From Brassica napus (Eukaryota; Streptophyta; Magnoliopsida; Brassicales; Brassicaceae), in contig NC_063452.1 of the NCBI RefSeq assembly GCF_020379485.1, positions 51,460,439-51,524,438 of the forward strand: DNA of 64,000 nucleotides. Direction: 5' to 3'. Below are positions 59,648-64,000 of this stretch, one piece after another. The position numbers were made by a program, and so were the translations under genes. Each line of letters begins with the position of its first letter. Positions within the stretch are counted from its first letter, which is position 1. The notes beneath the pieces were generated by a model that was not told the origin of the DNA, made no database searches, and saw nothing but the letters and a program-made list of their open reading frames with translations.

Positions 59648-59885
59648 GAGCACCCTCAACGCAAATATCCAACTTGGGTTTCTTATTTTTTTATTTTTTT
59701 TTTCCTGATTTAAAAAAAAATTAAAAATAAACCAATCGCGGGCCGCCACGTGTCAGTGGGACCCGCGAAACAGAGCAAAAAACGTCCCTTATTTCGCGAC
59801 AGAAGACAACGGTCTCCCCTTTTTGGTGGGGCCCACACCACATTTTTCCCAAAAAACCCACCTTGCATCCCCGTTAATCTTGCTC
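59648..59885. mobile_element. MITE, 238 bp, TTA TSD (PIF/Harbinger-like)
   Basis: Flanked by TTA (59645-59647 and 59886-59888). Ends are GAGCACCCTCAACGC and, on the minus strand, GAGCAAGATTAACGGGG. The interior GGGCCGCCACGTGTCAGTGG and GTGGGGCCCAC match the 55436 element. Non-coding. Confidence 0.8.
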
Positions 59886-59888
59886 TTA

Positions 59889-60175
59889 TATGCTGAAAGT
59901 TTTTCAGATTCTTTGGTTTGCGTTATCAACTCTTATAATGATTATAATTTTTTGTCAAAAAAAAAAAATCTTATTATGAGAATTGTCACTAAAGATGGTA
60001 AGCAATTTAGTGAAAAGAGAAAAATCAATCAAAATCCATTTCGAACTATGAGGGAAAAGATTGGATCAACAACGTCGAGCTTGCCCTGTTTCGAGAGTTG
60101 CGAAAAGACAAAAGTATGAGAGTTGCGAAACAACAGATCAACAAGTATGTGTAGGTTTCTCTCTTTTATGTTTGT
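59889..60175. other. No clear gene
   Basis: GAGAGTTGCGAAA is repeated at 60092 and 60118. Short plus frames here have no recognised motif. Confidence 0.4.
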
Positions 60176-61440
60176 TTTTGTTAGAACAAGCTGGAAAACC
60201 GAAGCACTCCCGCAATAGATTTCACATTAAGCGATTACCTGAAAACAAAACATGAACAGGTGCAAAAAGGATGGTTAGCGTTCAAAAAATCTGTGATATC
60301 TAACACAAAGGATTCAAAGCGATATTATTTTATCAAATGATCAAAGTACCTCTAGCTTAATCTGAATGAATGGACTATAAAACATTAAGCAATACTATAA
60401 ACTACAGACAGATCAGAGAAATTAAACAAGAGGCATTGAGTTATGGGACCAAATGAACGGCTTACAATACATAAAGCATATATACTACAGAACAGAACTG
60501 GTTCAAAAAACAGGTACAAAGAGTTAAACTTTACGCATTGAGATTTGGGACCAAAATGCTAGTTAAGAGACATTAAGCTAATAGTTGAGCGTAACAATTC
60601 ACATATGCTGAAAAATCACATTCGGTTTTTTAACCAAAGTTCCAAAACCGTAGATGAACATCAGAACAATCAAAATCTGAAATAATTGATGGAAAGAGTA
60701 AGAGAGTTACCGATTGTGTTGTTTGAACATACTTCAAGTTGAAGTCAAAACTGCAGTATTTAATCTTCTTGGCCTATGTATATCTGTATATACTATCTGC
60801 TATATGTTTTTTCCACCCATCACTGTTGTGGCTTTTATGTTTTTGTTAGAACAAGTATGAAAACTGAAGCAATAGGCGATGACTTGAAAACAAAACATGA
60901 ACAGGTGCAGAGGAAGGTTAGTGTTAAATGATCAAAAGCAACTCTACTAGCTTATCAAATGATCAAAAACACGTCAAGCAATACTATATACTAAAGAATA
61001 GAACTTAAGATACAGAGAAATAGACCCGCAAAGCGGAGAACCCTGGATTACAAAAAAAAAAAAAAAAAAAGATACAGAGAAATATAAAATTAGGCATTTA
61101 CGTTAACACAACAGAGATAAAATCGTTAGGCACTGAACAAGTTCTCATCTACAGAACCGAACATGTTCAAAACGCTAGCAAAGAGACATTAAGTTAATAG
61201 TTGAGCGAACCAATTCACATATTCCAAGAAGTCCATTCAGTATCTTAAGTTCCAGAACCTTAGATGAACATCAGACCATTCAAAACAAAATCTGAAATGC
61301 CACATGTAATGATTGATGGAAAGAGTAAGAGAATTACTGATAGTGTTGTTGGACGAACTTCAAGTTGAAGTAGAAAACTGCAGTATGTAATCTGTCTATA
61401 TGTATATACTATATCTGACATATGTATTTTCCTCCCATCA
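60176..61440. repeat. Tandem duplication, about 660 and 600 bp units
   Basis: Unit 1 (about 60176-60840) and unit 2 (about 60844-61440) share TTTTTGTTAGAACAAG, AAAACAAAACATGAACAGGT and GATGGAAAGAGTAAGAGA. Both end with a CTGCAGTAT..CCCATCACT stretch. They are diverged, with small indels. The repeat lies directly downstream of the Pumilio-like fragment, so it is probably duplicated 3' flank. Confidence 0.8.
61007..61084 (+). mobile_element. Mini-retroposon: 29-bp body, poly(A), 16-bp TSD
   Basis: AAGATACAGAGAAATA occurs at 61007-61022 and again at 61069-61084. Between them lie a 29-base body starting GACCCGCAAAGCGGAGAACC and an A run of about 17. This is the form of a severely 5'-truncated SINE or LINE-mobilised transcript. 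The source RNA is not identified. Confidence 0.8.
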
Positions 61441-62038
61441 CTTTTGGGTCTTGTCATAGGTGATAAGAACCTGCTTTCCCCATGTATCACCTTTCAAAAA
61501 TGCTCGGTTGTTGTTGAGAATAGAACGCAGACTATGTGGCAGATCATAGCCCGCTTCGTTAAACGTCTTGATCAATCGTTGAACAACATAATTGCCGTAG
61601 CTGTGAGTGACAAGCGACATGATCTCTCCATCAATTTCTTCAGCAATGATAAGGCACCAAGGAAAATATCCAGAATCAAAGCATGCTTGCACAAAAAAGT
61701 TGGAGTATGATTCTTGAGAGAGAAAAAAGAAGTGCCCGCACAGCTTTGCAATGATATCGGTTCCACCATTTTGATGGGGGTTCCTCGTGTATCTTTTAAG
61801 GACATAGCAACTGTGAAAAAGAATCAAAAGAGACATCAGAATGAATCAAGATTCAACAGTAAAAGCAGACTGAATGCAAATTGGAGGGAGAAACTTACGC
61901 TCTCCCGTTTGGGATCAAGCACCAAAGGTCGTTTTTGAAAGCCCCGGCAAGATTCACACCAAATGAGTCGACAATTGTACAGAGATTGTTGAATGAATGG
62001 TTGATTGAAAGGTTGAAGAAATGGGTTGCAATTTCCGT
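61438..62038 (-). pseudogene. Pumilio-family (PUF) RNA-binding protein fragment
   Basis: Two exons: 61899-62038 (FNNLCTIVDSFGVNLAGAFK, DLWCLIPNGR) and 61438-61811, joined in phase across a GTAAG..CACAG intron. Then RNPHQNGGTDIIAKLCGHFF, SYSNFFVQACFDSGYFPWCL and IDGEIMSLVTHSYGNYVVQR, then a TGA. The SYGNYVVQRLI motif is a Pumilio repeat RNA-binding helix, and the whole resembles the divergent Arabidopsis PUF proteins that repress or destabilise mRNAs. Only one or two of the usual eight repeats are present. The frame upstream of 62038 is closed by a stop, so I call it partial or broken. Confidence 0.65.
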
Positions 62039-63527
62039 TTAAACGACCTGGTTTATATTCAAGAGAAATTTACCACCTATGACACTTTATGACTTATCAA
62101 TTACTGTTGGAGACACAATTGACTTTGCACACACATTATACATGGATAAAGACACAAAAATCATTCATCTTAACCAAACTAAACTTTTTCAACTTTGTAT
62201 AAACAAGACCAATGGACACGCACACACTCCCTAACACGTGTGAAAACCTTTGAATAATGTAAATCAAATCTCACACAAAGTTCAATCGTCTTCAATTTTG
62301 CTCACCTTTAGATTCCCGATGCTTCCTTCAAATCCAGCAAAACCATTGTCAGATCTAGAAGCGAGATTGTGAGATTAATCTAGAAGCCACACGGCAAGGA
62401 TCTCCGTCACCGACGCTGTAACTTCAATGGTAAGTGTATTGGGAGAGGGATGAAAAAGTTGGAGGACAAGAAGAGACGAAGACGGCGAACATGTCGGAAG
62501 CGGTGATGGCGGAAGCAGATGAGGATGTGAAGAACTGGAAGCGATGATGAAAGATGCGGAGGAGAGCCTAGAACTGAGGTTGGGGAGATGGCGGATGCGG
62601 CGGTGGAGAGGTTAATTAATAGAGTGACAAAGAGTGGGTTTCAGGCTAAGAGGAGAGCTTCTGGGATGGGAGAGGCTTCCTCCTTCCCCAAAAGATACGT
62701 ATTTTGGTTTTGGATCAAGATAGGCTCTGGTTGTTACTCTGTCCACAGTCCGCTCGTCCACGCCTTTGTCAAAGGCATCATGTACACACATCCCCTGTAC
62801 ACAACTTCTCTTTACCCAACTCTCCTATCCACACCTCCCATGTCCACACACCTAGACTAAGAACAACTTCATGGTCTATATTTTGTTATTATGGTAAATG
62901 AAAAACCAGATCCATAAGTCATCCGTCCACAAATTGTCTGTCCATAATTCACATGTCCACATAATTAGAACTCATGTCCAGACATTGTTTATCCACAAAA
63001 AATTATTTATTAATTATTAAAATTATTAAAATGGATGTCAAAGTACAAAGGAAAAAAAATTAGAACAAACTATACCAAATATATTTACTTATGTATTTTA
63101 AATTTTGAAATACACTCAAAATAAGACATAAGGGGTGAATATATAATAAAAATAAAAACTAATAATGTAATACAATCTTATTATCTACCGTTGGATCTTG
63201 TTGCTTCTAATGAAATCTAAAGGCATGCAAATCTCAAATATAAAATCGTTACACACCTGTTAGATTTCCTTAGGCAAATTTAAACTTGTGGTTCAGATTA
63301 AGACACAATACCAAACTTTTTTAATGTCCACAATTCAGCTGGGTTACTTTAACCTAACCATACAAAACACAACTAACTGGGTTTGAGGGCATAAAGGTCA
63401 GAAAAAGGACAGCTGTCCAAAAAAAGTGTCCCAACAGCCCAATGTGTCTATATATGTTAAAAGAACTCAAACTGTGCCTTAGATGGTAAACAACTCTATA
63501 TTCAAAGAAGAATCAAAACTAAGAATT
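62039..63527. other. Intergenic, with a cluster of TGTCCACA-type words
   Basis: No supported gene. 62400-62650 is GC-richer with short Glu/Ala-rich frames. From 62739 to 62996 GTCCACA, ATCCACA and GTCCATA words occur about a dozen times, then the DNA becomes AT-rich. Confidence 0.5.
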
Positions 63528-64000
63528 CTACATCAAACCAAGAAAAATAAAAGCAAAAAGAAACTGTACCTTCATGTCATGAGGACTGAAGATGGTGAAA
63601 AGCTGATCGAAAAGGGGTTTAATGTCTTCATCTAGGGTTAGCAACTCGCACACTAAGCTCACAAAGAGATGAAGCAGTTGAATCTTCTTCCAAAGAGACA
63701 TTGGAAGAAGATTAAGCAAACATCTGAACCTGAAAATCACAAAAATTGAACAAATTGAAGCTGAGCTACGAGGCACCAAGGCCAAGATCCAGAGTCAAAA
63801 CAAGCTTGCACAAAGTAGTTTGAATAGGTTTCTTGAGACAGAAATAAGAAGTGTCCACAGAGCTTTCCTATGAGAACTATTCCACCATTTGGAGGGGGGG
63901 AGGGAGGGGGGGGGGGAGGGATTTCTCATGAACCTTTAAAGAAGAATGCTTTTACAAAAGAAGCAAATCGAAAACATCAAAATCACTCAATATTCAACAA
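63528..64000 (-). pseudogene. Second Pumilio-like fragment, runs off the window
   Basis: Minus-strand frame with LIGKLCGHFLFLSQETYSNY and FVQACFDSGSWPWCLVA, a diverged copy of the 61438-61811 exon. A second segment (KKIQLLHLFVSLVCELLTLD) lies in another frame after a possible acceptor near 63729. Where the first copy has RNPHQNGG, this one has a C-rich insertion (plus-strand G run 63891-63920) that puts the two sides out of frame. The 5' part lies beyond the window. Confidence 0.6.
63891..63920 (+). repeat. G-rich tract (possible G-quadruplex)
   Basis: GGAGGGGGGGAGGGAGGGGG is followed directly by GGGGGGAGGG. It has more than four runs of at least three G, so it can fold as a quadruplex. It lies within the Pumilio-like coding fragment. 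Confidence 0.9.

Overview
The window is plant nuclear DNA, almost certainly Brassicaceae and most likely Brassica or a close relative. It is AT-rich and has no bacterial-style gene packing. The coding stretches I can recognise belong mainly to plant transposons (MULE transposase, DUF1985/Ulp1-like protease, CACTA TNP2 and Ptta/En/Spm proteins, LINE RNase H, Ty3-type gag) or are broken copies of plant genes (RPA1-like, PurH, CstF77-like, Pumilio-like). I see no convincingly intact host gene. Genus is inferred from the transposon families, not from a search. Boundaries were read by eye from termini, target-site duplications (TSDs) and splice sites.

Layout. 1-2.4 kb: the 5' LTR and tRNA-Asp primer site of a minus-strand Athila-like retrotransposon, which appears to sit in an older LTR. 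2.4-17.2 kb: AT-rich DNA with Helitron ends, a possible small three-exon gene, and spliced pieces of captured genes (RPA, CstF77-like, unrecognised). 18.9-20.0 kb: a 5'-truncated LINE with a 22-bp TSD. About 20.1-35.1 kb: a large MULE with a MuDR-type transposase on the plus strand and a divergent-function DUF1985/Ulp1-like pseudogene on the minus strand. Its non-coding parts and introns are filled with short palindromes (GACGACTTAC..GTAAGTCGTC). Its transposase reading frame is split by a 6-kb non-autonomous LTR retrotransposon (21744-27737, TSD AGACA).

35.3-36.9 kb: a foldback element with a telomere-like core, then a hAT MITE with an 8-bp TSD that carries a tRNA-like segment. 36.9-52.2 kb: a minus-strand Helitron interrupted by a 14-kb CACTA element (37660-51644, TSD AAT). 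The CACTA carries a Ptta/En/Spm gene, an ATHILA ORF1-like gene and a TNP2 gene. It also contains a 3.73-kb direct tandem duplication whose junctions lie in those two genes. The two copies decay differently: copy 1 by C-to-T nonsense changes, copy 2 by 1-bp deletions.

53.2-55 kb: fragments of an RPA1-like gene, PurH and a Copia integrase, side by side on the minus strand. 55.4-59.9 kb: two related TTA-flanked MITEs, an LTR-like piece, a mitochondrial-type first exon and another Helitron. 60-64 kb: a 0.66-kb tandem duplication carrying a tiny poly(A) retroposon insertion, and two Pumilio-like fragments, the second interrupted by a G/C homopolymer tract.

The genes do not form a cellular pathway. 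The region is best read as a nested record of insertions, with relative ages given by which element interrupts which.
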